NCBI GenBank assembly: GCA_003611745.1
Contig: RAYF01000015.1
Location: 37,471 to 101,470, forward strand
Length of the DNA: 64,000 nt
Source of the DNA: a bacterium D16-36
GTDB lineage: Bacteria > Bacillota > Clostridia > Lachnospirales > Lachnospiraceae
Direction of reading: 5' to 3'
The notes below the pieces were generated by a model that was not told the DNA's origin, did no database searches, and was given only the letters and a program-made list of their open reading frames with translations. The translations under genes were made by a program, and so were the position numbers. Numbering within the stretch: the first letter of the stretch is position 1; every line of letters starts with the position of its first letter. This document shows, piece by piece, positions 17,625 to 26,080 of this stretch.

Positions 17625-18467
17625 TTACGCTAACTGCATAACCTCGGCTTCAAGTTCTTTCGCATCTTCTATTGATAATTTTGGAAAAAAACTTGGTATT
17701 TCTTCTACTGTAATTCTCCCGTTTTTTAACATTATCCTCGCATTTTCTTTTGCTTCACTAGTTTTAATATCTTCTGCATATGCTTCCAAAACCTGTTCAT
17801 CGTCAAACAATGTCATCATAATGTCTACAACCTCCTGTTCCTTATTTTCTAAATATTCCTTCAATACATTTCTGTTTTTACAAATACGAATTGTTTCCGT
17901 TACCGCTTTCTTTGTCTGCCCAAATTTCTTTCTCTGCTCATTATACACTTTACAGAAAATAATATACTGCCCAATTATGCTATCCTCGTCCTCTTGATAA
18001 AGTACCTTGACTTCTACGTCTACCGCTATCTTTTCACCGTCAAAAAAGTCTTTGGAAAGCGATATAATGTCGGGTGGGTTCTTCGGCTTTTCTCCCGTAA
18101 ATATCACATACAGTTCAGGTTTTGGCATATTCACTTTTTTAGAACCATACAGATTTTGCTTGGTACGCTTGAAAAAATCGTGATATGTCTGTATCAGATA
18201 CATCAGCGCACGTATTATGATATTCAATGTCCATGTTGACTGGCTTTCAACCAAAATGACGAGTCTGCCACCAACCGAAAATCCAAGGTCGTTATAGTCT
18301 GCATCTACCAGTATATGCTTAATAGTAACATCTTTTATATCATCTTCTGTTACATTACTGTCCTCCGGGTGAAGTGCCTTATACAGTCGGAGCAGATACT
18401 TTTTGTCTTGAAATAAATTTGTGAACACGCTGTCTTTTATTTTACGCTTTGGCGTGTTTTGTGCCAT
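17625..18467 (-). CDS. Rpn family recombination-promoting nuclease / PD-(D/E)XK transposase-like protein
   Basis: This 280-residue protein starts KRKIKDSVFTNLFQDKKYLL, the Rpn/PDDEXK_2 family opening. A nuclease core follows (DADYNDLGFSVGGRLVILVE, then ESQSTW: D...E-x-Q, about 57-80) and a helical C-terminal tail. The family (RpnA-E of E. coli) nicks DNA and promotes RecA-independent recombination; many copies exist per genome in gut clostridia. GAGGTG precedes the start. It is intact and stands alone between relics, in keeping with a selfish-gene lifestyle. Confidence 0.85.
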   Translation of the reverse strand: MAQNTPKRKIKDSVFTNLFQDKKYLLRLYKALHPEDSNVTEDDIKDVTIKHILVDADYNDLGFSVGGRLVILVESQSTWTLNIIIRALMYLIQTYHDFFKRTKQNLYGSKKVNMPKPELYVIFTGEKPKNPPDIISLSKDFFDGEKIAVDVEVKVLYQEDEDSIIGQYIIFCKVYNEQRKKFGQTKKAVTETIRICKNRNVLKEYLENKEQEVVDIMMTLFDDEQVLEAYAEDIKTSEAKENARIMLKNGRITVEEIPSFFPKLSIEDAKELEAEVMQLA

Positions 18468-18566
18468 TTTATCACCTCGCTATTGCAATTCAGCAGAAGA
18501 TACAATACAACCTACTCCTGTTATATTTCGATTATACAAAAAAATATCTGTCTTTACAATAAATTT

Positions 18567-18936
18567 CTTTCTTCCGCTGCAAATTTGCTGGGATATGCAC
18601 AATCAACAGTCACTACCCAAATTCAACTTCAATTTATTACACATGCCACATTTCCACCATTGTTAAAAAAAGGAGTATTGGATATGGCATACACATTAAA
18701 TCGTTTTGGAGACAAGCAGTAAAGAAATATTAAAACAATTCGCCATAAATCAGTTTGGAATAGCATTTATGCCGGATATGGTAGCACATGAAGAAATCAG
18801 AGATCATTCTCTGAAAAAATTGTGTTGGACAGGAAACGACTTTCCAATATTTTCACAGATATTTATTCATAAAGATAAACATCTCAATATAGCAATGGAG
18901 GGATTGGTTAAAATAATATCGGAAAATACGCCCTAA
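18567..18936 (+). pseudogene. LysR family regulator remnant
   Basis: Near 18580 one frame reads AANLLGYAQSTVTTQIQL, the LysR helix-turn-helix. From 18706 another frame reads KEILKQFAINQFGIAFMPDM and on to VKIISE, the end of a LysR effector domain. The roughly 150 residues between are missing and the frames differ. It is a deleted gene. Confidence 0.6.
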
Positions 18937-19134
18937 GTGGCATTATTATATTTCACTATGATAGCTTACTGCCTTGCCAGGATTCGTAATGCTCTGTGGG
19001 AAGATATAACACAAGGAAAACTTTAAGGGAAAATTCACCTGCGATTAACTTAGTGTTTTCAAGGGTTAGCGGGTATTTGAAGTTACGAGTGATACATAGT
19101 ATAATATTCAGAAAAAGAAAAAGGTGGTATAACC

Positions 19135-19806
19135 ATGAAAAATAAAATGCTCTCCCAAAGTGTTGCTGATAGTATCCTATCTATGATAACCATAGAAAAG
19201 CGTTTTTCTATTGGGGACAAACTTCCAAACGAAATAGAATTGTCTGAGGAACTTAACGTGAGCCGTACCACATTGCGGGAAGCAATAAGAATATTGGTTG
19301 CTTATAATATACTGGAAATTAGACGTGGAAAGGGTACTTATGTTACAGAAAAAGTGCTGGAACAACCGCAGGATTTGGAACAGCTCTCTACAGTCAAAGT
19401 AAATGCCAAAGACCTTTATGAAATGCGGCTGATTTTCGAGCCAGAAGCTGCTTATCTGGCGGCTGTCAGGGGAACAGATGCGGAAATAAAAAGGATAATT
19501 GATTACGGAAAGCGGATTGAAGATAAAATTAGAAGCGAAAAGGATAGAACCAACGATGAACATTCTTTCCATAAAGCGATTGCACAGGCAACGCATAATG
19601 AGTTTATGAATAAGCTCATGCCAATATTGTATCAAGCCATTTCAAAGGGAGTTGTATTATCTACTCAGAGCGAAAAAGCAATTAACGACACAATAGGCGA
19701 CCATAGGATGATAATGGAATTTCTGGAACAACGAAATGCGGAAGGAGCAAAGAATGCCATGAGAATTCATATCATGCACGCTATAAAAGAATTAAATATT
19801 GAATGA
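19135..19806 (+). CDS. GntR/FadR family transcriptional regulator
   Basis: The 223-residue protein has an N-terminal winged helix (about 8-72; GDKLPNEIELSEELNVSRTT and LREAIRILVAY, then RRGKGTYV). The all-helical FCD ligand domain (about 90-220) carries the metal-binding His/Asp positions (HSFHKAIAQATHN, DHRMIMEFL). Such proteins usually sense small carboxylic acids. No catabolic operon is adjacent, so it appears to be an orphan. A hairpin terminator follows. Confidence 0.88.
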   Translation: MKNKMLSQSVADSILSMITIEKRFSIGDKLPNEIELSEELNVSRTTLREAIRILVAYNILEIRRGKGTYVTEKVLEQPQDLEQLSTVKVNAKDLYEMRLIFEPEAAYLAAVRGTDAEIKRIIDYGKRIEDKIRSEKDRTNDEHSFHKAIAQATHNEFMNKLMPILYQAISKGVVLSTQSEKAINDTIGDHRMIMEFLEQRNAEGAKNAMRIHIMHAIKELNIE

Positions 19807-19812
19807 GAATTT

Positions 19813-19834
19813 AGCACTTGCGATAAAAGCAGGT
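19813..19834 (+). terminator. Rho-independent terminator after the GntR gene
   Basis: AGCAC.TGC and GCA.GTGCT form the stem, followed by a T-rich tail TTTCCTTTT. Confidence 0.6.
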
Positions 19835-19958
19835 GCTTTCCTTTTAGCTGCAGACATAACACGGAAATCAATTTTCAGCATAGACATAATACAACATATT
19901 GACATCAGACAACATATAGGGTATGATATTAAAAAATTTTATATAAGGAGGACGGCTT

Positions 19959-20579
19959 ATGAAGTATATTGATGTATCTACATGGAAAAGAGCCATGCAT
20001 TGCGAGGTGTTCAGAAACAGTATAGTACCGCAGTATTGCGTTACTTTTGATGTCGACATAAAAAATTTTCTCTCGGAGATAAAGAAACGGCGATTTTCAT
20101 TCACATTCTCTTTTGTGTATGCAGTAACAAAATGTGCAAACGAGATTGAGGAGTTCCGCTGCCGGTTTGTGGAGGGGAAACCCGCCATTTTTGAAACAAT
20201 CAATACGTCATTTACATACCTTGATGAAACCACAGAACTTTTTAAGGTAGTTAATGTTCCTATGCAGGAAACGATTGAAGATTATGTCGCCTTAGCGAAA
20301 AAGACAGAGAAAAATCAGACAGACTATTTTATCTCGCCAATGGCAAATGATATCTATCAGTTTTCCCCTTTTCCGTGGGTATCTTATACTCATATTTCCC
20401 ATACTGAATCGGGGAAAAAGGATAATGCCACCCCATTGTTTGACTGGGGAAAATTCTATGAAAAAGATGGAAAAATCTATCTGCCTTTTTCCGTACAAGT
20501 GCATCATTCATTTGTTGATGGCGTTCATATTGGAAAACTTGCGGAAAAGTTGCAGTGTTATTTGGATAGCTTTGAGTAG
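19959..20579 (+). CDS. cat: Chloramphenicol O-acetyltransferase (type A)
   Basis: This 206-residue protein has the active-site signature QVHHSFVDGVHIGKL (HHxxxDG, near residue 182) and the CAT fold pattern from the N-terminus (YIDVSTWKRAMHCEVF, FSFTFSFVYAVTKCAN, and SPFPWVSYTH in the middle). CAT transfers acetyl from acetyl-CoA to the 3-hydroxyl of chloramphenicol. Homologues without resistance activity exist, so the substrate is inferred. ATAAGGAGG precedes the start. The methyltransferase gene begins 8 bases after its stop, so they are probably co-transcribed. Confidence 0.85.
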   Translation: MKYIDVSTWKRAMHCEVFRNSIVPQYCVTFDVDIKNFLSEIKKRRFSFTFSFVYAVTKCANEIEEFRCRFVEGKPAIFETINTSFTYLDETTELFKVVNVPMQETIEDYVALAKKTEKNQTDYFISPMANDIYQFSPFPWVSYTHISHTESGKKDNATPLFDWGKFYEKDGKIYLPFSVQVHHSFVDGVHIGKLAEKLQCYLDSFE

Positions 20580-20587
20580 GTGTTTAT

Positions 20588-21253
20588 ATGTTACGGAAAC
20601 AAGCTTTTTCACCAGAAAAATATGATAAAAACATAGTGGCTACTCTCCCATATTATGAAGAATACTTCAAACAAATAATAGAAATTGTCCATACAGTTTT
20701 CCACACACCGATAGCATGGTTAGACATAGGATGTGGAACTGGCAAAATGGCAGATATGGCGATTAAAAATCTTCAAGCGGAGAATATGATTTGTTGTGAT
20801 AATTCGCGACAGATGCTAAAAATAGCGAAAGAACGTGTCTGTTCTTCAAAAGTTGATTTTCGGGAAACCCCAATACAAAATTTACAATATGATTCAGATT
20901 TTGACGTTATAACAGCAATTTTAATCACTCATTATCTTAAGCATGAGGAAAGAATTGCAAGTATCACAAATTGTTACAATGCCATAAAAGAGAATGGTCT
21001 ATTTTTCACAGTAGAAAATTTTGCACCTAATAACGATATATTCAAAAGATTATATTTAGAACGGTGGAAAAATTATCAGTACGAAAACGGAAAGAGCGAA
21101 GAAGAATGCCAAAGCCATGTACTTAGATATAATACAGAATACTTTCCTGTCACTATTACGGAGCAAATTCATGTATTGCAAGAATGTGGATTTAGGAATG
21201 TAGAAATTTTCTGGTGTTCCTATATGCAAGTTGGAATCTTAGGGATTAAATGA
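20588..21253 (+). CDS. Class I SAM-dependent methyltransferase
   Basis: The 221-residue protein has motif I WLDIGCGTGKMADMA (about 48-62), motif II acidic end ICCDNSRQML (about 73-82), and motif IV DFDVITAILITHYLKHEERI. The C-terminal half resembles small-molecule or ubiquinone/menaquinone-type methyltransferases. The substrate is unknown. It sits directly downstream of cat. Confidence 0.8.
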   Translation: MLRKQAFSPEKYDKNIVATLPYYEEYFKQIIEIVHTVFHTPIAWLDIGCGTGKMADMAIKNLQAENMICCDNSRQMLKIAKERVCSSKVDFRETPIQNLQYDSDFDVITAILITHYLKHEERIASITNCYNAIKENGLFFTVENFAPNNDIFKRLYLERWKNYQYENGKSEEECQSHVLRYNTEYFPVTITEQIHVLQECGFRNVEIFWCSYMQVGILGIK

Positions 21254-21281
21254 ACCAAAAATCAATAGATAAAGGGGTATA

Positions 21282-21438
21282 GATAACAAAATAAAGAAAA
21301 CAGAATGGATATATTGTCCTGTTTGTGGCAGTAAAACCCGTGACAGAATCAGAAAAGATACATTTTCGAAAAACTATCCTCTTTATTGTCCGAAATGTAA
21401 ACAGGAAACATTCATTGAAGTAAAAAATATAAACATTA
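21282..21438 (+). pseudogene. Cysteine-rich KTR domain protein remnant
   Basis: The frame reads KKTEWIYCPVCGSKTRDRIR and then YPLYCPKCKQETFIEVKN, the double CPxC zinc ribbon of the KTR proteins carried by Tn916-like elements. No ATG opens the frame (AAAGGGG is followed by TATAGATAAC). Beyond 21438 the homologous C-terminus is replaced by unrelated sequence. Confidence 0.6.
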
Positions 21439-21630
21439 ACCTATCCGGTCTTTTTCAACCAATGCCAGCTTTGTTTCTTCTATCTTCTGTCTGCTTATGC
21501 AGCCATATATATTCTTTGGGTCTTTGGGGATATCACTTGCATTATTGCCAGTGAGTGTTATGATACAGAAAAGGGAAAGCCAGAGAAACGGTCTACCCTC
21601 ATAGTTTAAAGCTAATTTTTACATCAGCCG

Positions 21631-21802
21631 TCACTAGTACACCGATTTCTAAATAACTACACCAAATAACTTGCCTATTTTTCCGGTTGCACACAACAAA
21701 AAGTCTTGTCGTAGCCCGCTACGACTGCATTTTTTGTCATGCACACTCGAAAAAATATTCTGCGTTATTGGTATAGTTATTTACGAAACGCTGTACTAGT
21801 GC
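21631..21802. mobile_element. MITE-like foldback element (about 170 bp)
   Basis: The left end CACTAGTACACCGATTTC... plus AAATAACTACACCAAATAAC pairs with the right end GTTATTGGTATAGTTATTT...GTACTAGTG. An internal hairpin GTCGTAG/CTACGAC lies at the centre. The element has no coding capacity. Its right end abuts the truncated sigma-factor relic, indicating insertion into that gene. Confidence 0.65.
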
Positions 21803-22087
21803 CTCAAAGTGTTCGTCTATTGTGCCTAAAGGGTAAAACTTTTCTTCTGTGAATTATCCAAGGGATATGCCGCCGTCTGCTCCTGTCCGCCATGTGTTGA
21901 TAGCCGTAAAGCGTATGATGGTCTTGCAATAGCCATTGAAAGTATACTTGATGTGTTCTCTGTATGCTTCTGTGCAGGGCATAAACGCTGCCCCCTTTCT
22001 CCCACATGGGGCAGTGCATGGTTGGCAGTTGCATTTATAATTCAAAGAAACAACATTACTTCCTGTTGTTACTTGATTATATATCAA
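21803..22087 (-). pseudogene. Conjugative-element sigma-70-like factor, truncated
   Basis: The frame starts (TTG at 22087) and reads NYKCNCQPCTAPCGRKGAAF then MPCTEAYREHIKYTFNGYCK. This is the N-terminus of the sigma-like factor carried by Tn1549-type elements. A frameshift lies near 21880, TAA follows ISLG, and the same frame then reads FTEEKFYPLGTIDEHFEA. The sequence stops where the foldback element begins. It is inactive. Confidence 0.6.
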
Positions 22088-22180
22088 AGAATAAATAAGC
22101 TATTAATGACAAGGCAACCTGTCCATTTTTGATTATTGCCGATTCAACTGATTCCGTCATTTCTAAAGATAGAATAAAAA

Positions 22181-22663
22181 TCATAAATCCAATCTCATAT
22201 ATATTGATGTACTCATAGGACTATTGTTATAACAATCTATGGTGTAAAATCCAAATTGTTTATATATATGAATTGCTTTTTCTAAAAAGGGAAGCGTATC
22301 TAACAACATATAAGAGTAACCAATTTCCTTTGCATCTGTTATGATTTTTTGTATGAGAAGTTTGCCAATATTTTTCCCTCTAAATTGTGGCCTTACATAA
22401 AGACGTTTCATTTCACAATTCTTTTTATCCATATTTTTCACCCCAATGCAACCTGCGATTTCTCCGTTATAATAAGCTAAATATAATCTTCCAGATGGCA
22501 TACCATATTTTTCTTCTAAATGATTTATTTCTTCTTCATAGTGCTGAATATCAAGATAATTTCGAAATGAGCTATCATTAGTTATTAACATATTTGTATA
22601 TTCTGAAAATAGCGCATTTATTTCTTGTGTATGTTCATAGGCTAAAACAATTTCGATATTCAT
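22181..22663 (-). CDS. GNAT family N-acetyltransferase
   Basis: The start at 22663 has AGGAGG seven bases upstream; the ATG at 22684 overlaps that site. The 160-residue protein has a full GNAT fold: GEIAGCIGVKNMDKKNCEMK, then RLYVRPQFRGKNIGKLLIQK (motif A, about 85-105), then FLEKAIHIYKQFGF. This pattern is that of small-molecule/amino-acid acetyltransferases often found beside MarR genes. It is 23 bases downstream of the MarR gene and most likely under MarR control. Confidence 0.88.
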   Translation of the reverse strand: MNIEIVLAYEHTQEINALFSEYTNMLITNDSSFRNYLDIQHYEEEINHLEEKYGMPSGRLYLAYYNGEIAGCIGVKNMDKKNCEMKRLYVRPQFRGKNIGKLLIQKIITDAKEIGYSYMLLDTLPFLEKAIHIYKQFGFYTIDCYNNSPMSTSIYMRLDL

Positions 22664-22686
22664 AACAGTTCCTCCTAAAGTCAAAT

Positions 22687-23124
22687 TTACTTTTCACCAT
22701 TTTTACGCAATATGTTTTCAATGAGTACCATTGCTTCACATAACCTATCACAATCTTCTTTATCCATATTTTTTAATTTTTCATAAATCTGTTTATCACC
22801 ATTCCAATCTATTTTTTTCGCTTCTTCATTCCCTGTTCTTGTTAAATATAATTCTTTAATTCCCTTGCTCCCCAAAACAAGTTTTCTCGTTATAAATCTT
22901 TTTTTTTCAAGTTTTGCAAGAACTCTACTCACATAGCTTTTGTCCATGTTTAGATGTTCACATAATTCAGTGGCATTTATCCCTTGGTTAGTATATATTT
23001 CAAATAACACTCTTGATTCAGGCCATGAGAAACTTGTCCCTAAATAGCCTTTATTCATGACATCTAACCATACAGTGTAGTATCGGTTAAACTGTCGTAT
23101 TTTTTTTATCAAATCTTCATTCAA
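22687..23124 (-). CDS. MarR family regulator
   Basis: This 145-residue protein has the MarR winged helix with EQ.. helices: ITxxE-like NATELCEHLNMDKSYVSRVL, then AKLEKKRFITRKL. The N- and C-terminal dimerisation helices are present. It precedes the GNAT gene in an apparent two-gene operon, and the promoter carries two 7-5-7 dyads, so it probably represses itself and the acetyltransferase. Confidence 0.88.
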   Translation of the reverse strand: MNEDLIKKIRQFNRYYTVWLDVMNKGYLGTSFSWPESRVLFEIYTNQGINATELCEHLNMDKSYVSRVLAKLEKKRFITRKLVLGSKGIKELYLTRTGNEEAKKIDWNGDKQIYEKLKNMDKEDCDRLCEAMVLIENILRKNGEK

Positions 23125-23143
23125 TGTTTTACCTCCCCTATAT

Positions 23144-23196
23144 GAGTTGACTTTATCAACTCATATTATAGCTCCATGTGTTGATAAAGTCAACTC
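23144..23196 (-). promoter_or_regulatory. Double MarR operator
   Basis: GAGTTGA-CTTTA-TCAACTC (23144-23162) and GTGTTGA-TAAAG-TCAACTC (23178-23196) are two dyads arranged as a larger inverted repeat just upstream of the MarR gene. Confidence 0.65.
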
Positions 23197-23402
23197 AATT
23201 ATATTCTCATAGGATAGAAGTGAGAGGGATTCCATAATGCTTGTCTTTTGGTCTTTGGTTTCTTTGGTTCGGAATAGTATGGTGCTGGCAATCTATCTCT
23301 TATTTTCGGTTGCTTGCTTCTTTACCATACATGAGCATTAAATCAGGGTATGTAACATACATATGCCGCCCTTCCATTCAATTTAAATGCGAGGTGACAA
23401 AA

Positions 23403-23492
23403 ATGAAAAAACATGAAAGGACTACAGTCCTTGTACGTACCGCGTTGTATATTCGGGTATCAAGGAAGAACAAAAATTGGAAATTTATATAG
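23403..23492 (+). pseudogene. N-terminal stub of a serine recombinase
   Basis: ATG at 23403 with GAGGTGAC upstream opens RTALYIRVSRKNKNWKF. RTALYIRVS with the catalytic Ser is the start of large serine recombinases of clostridial transposons, but the frame ends after 29 residues. Confidence 0.5.
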
Positions 23493-23665
23493 AGAATGCC
23501 ATTCACCATTCCAGATGTAATAAACAAATTGAAATTAAAACAGCAGTAACGGCAAAACATATCACATTTTTCGTAATAGACCACAGAAAAGGCATTCAGT
23601 CCATCGGGGAGCGTGGAATATATTTCCTCTTTAGTATTTTTGTGGTAAATGAGACAGGGAAGTGA
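23493..23665 (+). pseudogene. Possible histidine-kinase ATPase fragment
   Basis: The frame reads IENAIHHSRCNKQIEIK...HITFFVIDHRKGI, similar to the N- and G1-boxes of a HATPase_c domain (NAIxHS, DxGxGI with the G changed to R). Both ends are missing. The assignment is tentative. Confidence 0.35.
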
Positions 23666-23707
23666 TATAATCAAATGAATACACTGGAAGTTTAACGGAG
23701 GGCAGAT

Positions 23708-24244
23708 ATGAATAAAGAAATGGCCGTAAATGGAAAAAACTATAGAATAATTAAATTATTGGGAAAAGGAAAAGGTGGATATTCTTATCTGGCAAATGGC
23801 GGAAACAATAGGTATGTTTTGAAGCAGATACACCATGAGCCTTGCGACTATTATCAGTTTGGAAACAAGCTCGAAGCAGAAATCAGAGATTACAAACGGC
23901 TGAAAGCAATCGGAATCAAAATGCCCGCTATGCTTGAAACGGATTTGGAAAACGAACGCATTTTGAAGGAATTTATTGACGGCGATACGATTTACCAATT
24001 GATTTTGCAAGATAAGATGAAATCCACCTATGTCGAACAACTGCGCAGTATGTGCGCTTTGTTATATGCCGCCCATATAAACATTGATTATTTCCCGACA
24101 AATTTTGTGGTGTGTAACGAAGAAATATATTATGTTGATTTCGAGTGCAATGATTACATGGAGGAATGGAACTTTGAAAACTGGGGCATTAAATACTGGT
24201 CAAAGACACCGGAATTCCTGCAATATGTGGAAGAACATTCTTAA
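23708..24244 (+). CDS. Protein-kinase-fold small protein (RIO/APH-like)
   Basis: This 178-residue protein has a kinase fold in short form: a glycine loop LLGKGKGGYSYLA (about 17-29), the lysine strand RYVLKQI (about 34-40), a catalytic-loop-like HINIDYFPTNFVV (about 128-140) with Asp and Asn spaced as in kinases, and YYVDFECND as the metal-binding Asp. It lacks the large C-lobe of Hanks kinases and resembles RIO or aminoglycoside phosphotransferase-like proteins. Substrate unknown. GGAGGGCAG precedes the start. Hairpin H2 follows. Confidence 0.7.
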   Translation: MNKEMAVNGKNYRIIKLLGKGKGGYSYLANGGNNRYVLKQIHHEPCDYYQFGNKLEAEIRDYKRLKAIGIKMPAMLETDLENERILKEFIDGDTIYQLILQDKMKSTYVEQLRSMCALLYAAHINIDYFPTNFVVCNEEIYYVDFECNDYMEEWNFENWGIKYWSKTPEFLQYVEEHS

Positions 24245-24294
24245 CCTATATAGGCAATAATAACTTAACCATTTCTATCCTATGATTACTGATA

Positions 24295-24332
24295 GGTAGC
24301 GATTATCTCAACAGACAATCAGCTACCTTTTT
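24295..24332 (+). terminator. Shared hairpin H2 with T-run
   Basis: GGTAGCGATT...AATCAGCTACC is followed by TTTTTT. It is the inverse of the hairpin at 13450-13483 (GGTAGCTGATT...AAATCGCTACC) with a related loop. Confidence 0.65.
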
Positions 24333-24467
24333 TATTCCCACATATGCAACCATTTTTGCATAAGCACAGAAAGACGGCGGAAATCTTTCCACCTAAAAAT
24401 TTTCTTGAAAGGTCTTGCTTGTTACGCCGCGTAATGATTTATAATATATTTCAGGAGGTAAAGGACT

Positions 24468-25265
24468 ATGGCAAAATACAGGGCAATTCCAGATGGATAT
24501 ATGACAGTTGGAGAAGTTGCGAAAAAACTGGGAACAACTGTCCGAACTTTACAATATTACGACAAAGAGGGGTTACTCTCTCCATCAACAAAAAGTGAGG
24601 GTGGGCGCAGGCTCTATACGGATAAAGATTTAATTACACTTTATCAGATTGTATCCTTGAAATCACTAGGATTCTCTTTGGATGATATAAAGCAACGCTT
24701 AATTTCTTTAGAAACACCAACGGATGTTGCAAACGCCCTTACTGAACAGGCTGATAACATACGGGGGAAAATAGAGCGGCTAACAGCTTCGTTGACAGCA
24801 ATAGAACAGCTAAAAGCAGAAGTGTTACAAATGCAGACAGTCAATTTTAAAAAGTATGCAGATATTATTGTCAATCTACAAATAAAGAATAGCTCTTACT
24901 ATCTTATTAAGCGTTTCGATGATGACACGCTTGACCATATCCGTAATCGATTTAATAGGGAAAGCGGCTTAAATTTTATGGACAGATTTAATCGTTTGAG
25001 CGATGAAATCATACAACTCCAAAAAGAAAATGTGCCTCCCGAAAGTGAAAAGTCCCAACGGATTGTAAAAGAATATTGGGGCTTGATTATGGAATTTACG
25101 AACGGCGATATGAGTATGCTGCCGAAATTGATGGAAATAGGCAATATTGATACAGCTACAAATGCTTGGGAAGAAAGACAAAAAAACGTAAACGACTATT
25201 TAGAGCCAGCTTTGCAAGTTTACTTTTCAAAGCTTGGAATAAATCCGTTCGAGGAGATGGAATGA
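24468..25265 (+). CDS. MerR family regulator of the adjacent ABC transporter
   Basis: The 265-residue protein has a MerR DNA-binding domain (about 11-80; MTVGEVAKKLGTTVRTLQYY, GGRRLYTDKDLITL), a coiled coil (to about 130) and a C-terminal helical domain resembling the TipAS antibiotic-binding domain (about 150-260). AGGAGG precedes the ATG. The stop overlaps the start of the ABC ATPase gene, so the three genes form one operon. A drug-responsive activator is the likely role. Confidence 0.88.
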   Translation: MAKYRAIPDGYMTVGEVAKKLGTTVRTLQYYDKEGLLSPSTKSEGGRRLYTDKDLITLYQIVSLKSLGFSLDDIKQRLISLETPTDVANALTEQADNIRGKIERLTASLTAIEQLKAEVLQMQTVNFKKYADIIVNLQIKNSSYYLIKRFDDDTLDHIRNRFNRESGLNFMDRFNRLSDEIIQLQKENVPPESEKSQRIVKEYWGLIMEFTNGDMSMLPKLMEIGNIDTATNAWEERQKNVNDYLEPALQVYFSKLGINPFEEME

Positions 25266-26080
25266 TGAATCATGCAATACAAGTTAGTGGGTTAAGGAAA
25301 AGCTATGGCAGCCATATTGTTCTTAAGGGACTTGATTTTCAAATCGAAAAAGGAGAAGTTTTTTCTCTGCTCGGTGTAAATGGGTCCGGAAAAACAACGT
25401 CTCTGGAATGTATTGAGGGCTTGAAGAAATACGACAGCGGTAAAATTATTGTAAATGGGAAAATGGGGATTCAGTTACAATCATCATCTCTGCCTGCCCA
25501 CATCAAACCTATGGAAGCAGTAAAGCTGTTTGCAAAATGGAATATGGCAAAGATTGATCACTCCATGCTTCATGCTCTTGGTATCAAAGAAATTGAGAAG
25601 AAGCAGTATGTCCAACTATCCACGGGACAGAAAAGGCGGCTGCATCTTGCCCTTGCACTTATCAATAATCCAGATATTATTTTCCTTGATGAGCCGACTG
25701 CGGGGCTTGATGCCCTTGGCAGGCTTTCGCTCCATGAGCAAATCCGAAAGCTCAAATCACAAGGAAAAACAATTGTTTTGGCAAGCCATGATATGGCGGA
25801 GGTAGAAACCTTATGTGACCGTATTGCCATTTTAAATAACGGAAATATTGTTTTCTGCGGCACAGCTTCGGAACTTACAGACAAGGTTGGGAAAAAATAT
25901 TTTATCCATATCAAAACGCAGCAAGGGGACAGCACTTTTAAAACGGACAATATCGAAGATACTTTAATTCGTCTGCTTGGCGAGTTGAAACAAAAGGAAA
26001 TTCACGTGTTAGATATTAAAGTTGACCGTGGCACACTGGAACAGCATTTTATGGAAATGACAAGGAGGGAAACAGAATGA
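25262..26080 (+). CDS. ABC transporter ATP-binding protein
   Basis: The start at 25262 overlaps the MerR stop and has GAGGAG five bases upstream. The 272-residue protein has Walker A LLGVNGSGKTTS (about 39-50), signature QLSTGQKRRLHLA (about 123-135), Walker B IIFLDEPTAGLD, and the switch His in LASHDMAEV. It is of the drug-exporter (CcmA/NatA) type and partners the ABC-2 permease that begins before its stop. Confidence 0.93.
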   Translation: MMNHAIQVSGLRKSYGSHIVLKGLDFQIEKGEVFSLLGVNGSGKTTSLECIEGLKKYDSGKIIVNGKMGIQLQSSSLPAHIKPMEAVKLFAKWNMAKIDHSMLHALGIKEIEKKQYVQLSTGQKRRLHLALALINNPDIIFLDEPTAGLDALGRLSLHEQIRKLKSQGKTIVLASHDMAEVETLCDRIAILNNGNIVFCGTASELTDKVGKKYFIHIKTQQGDSTFKTDNIEDTLIRLLGELKQKEIHVLDIKVDRGTLEQHFMEMTRRETE

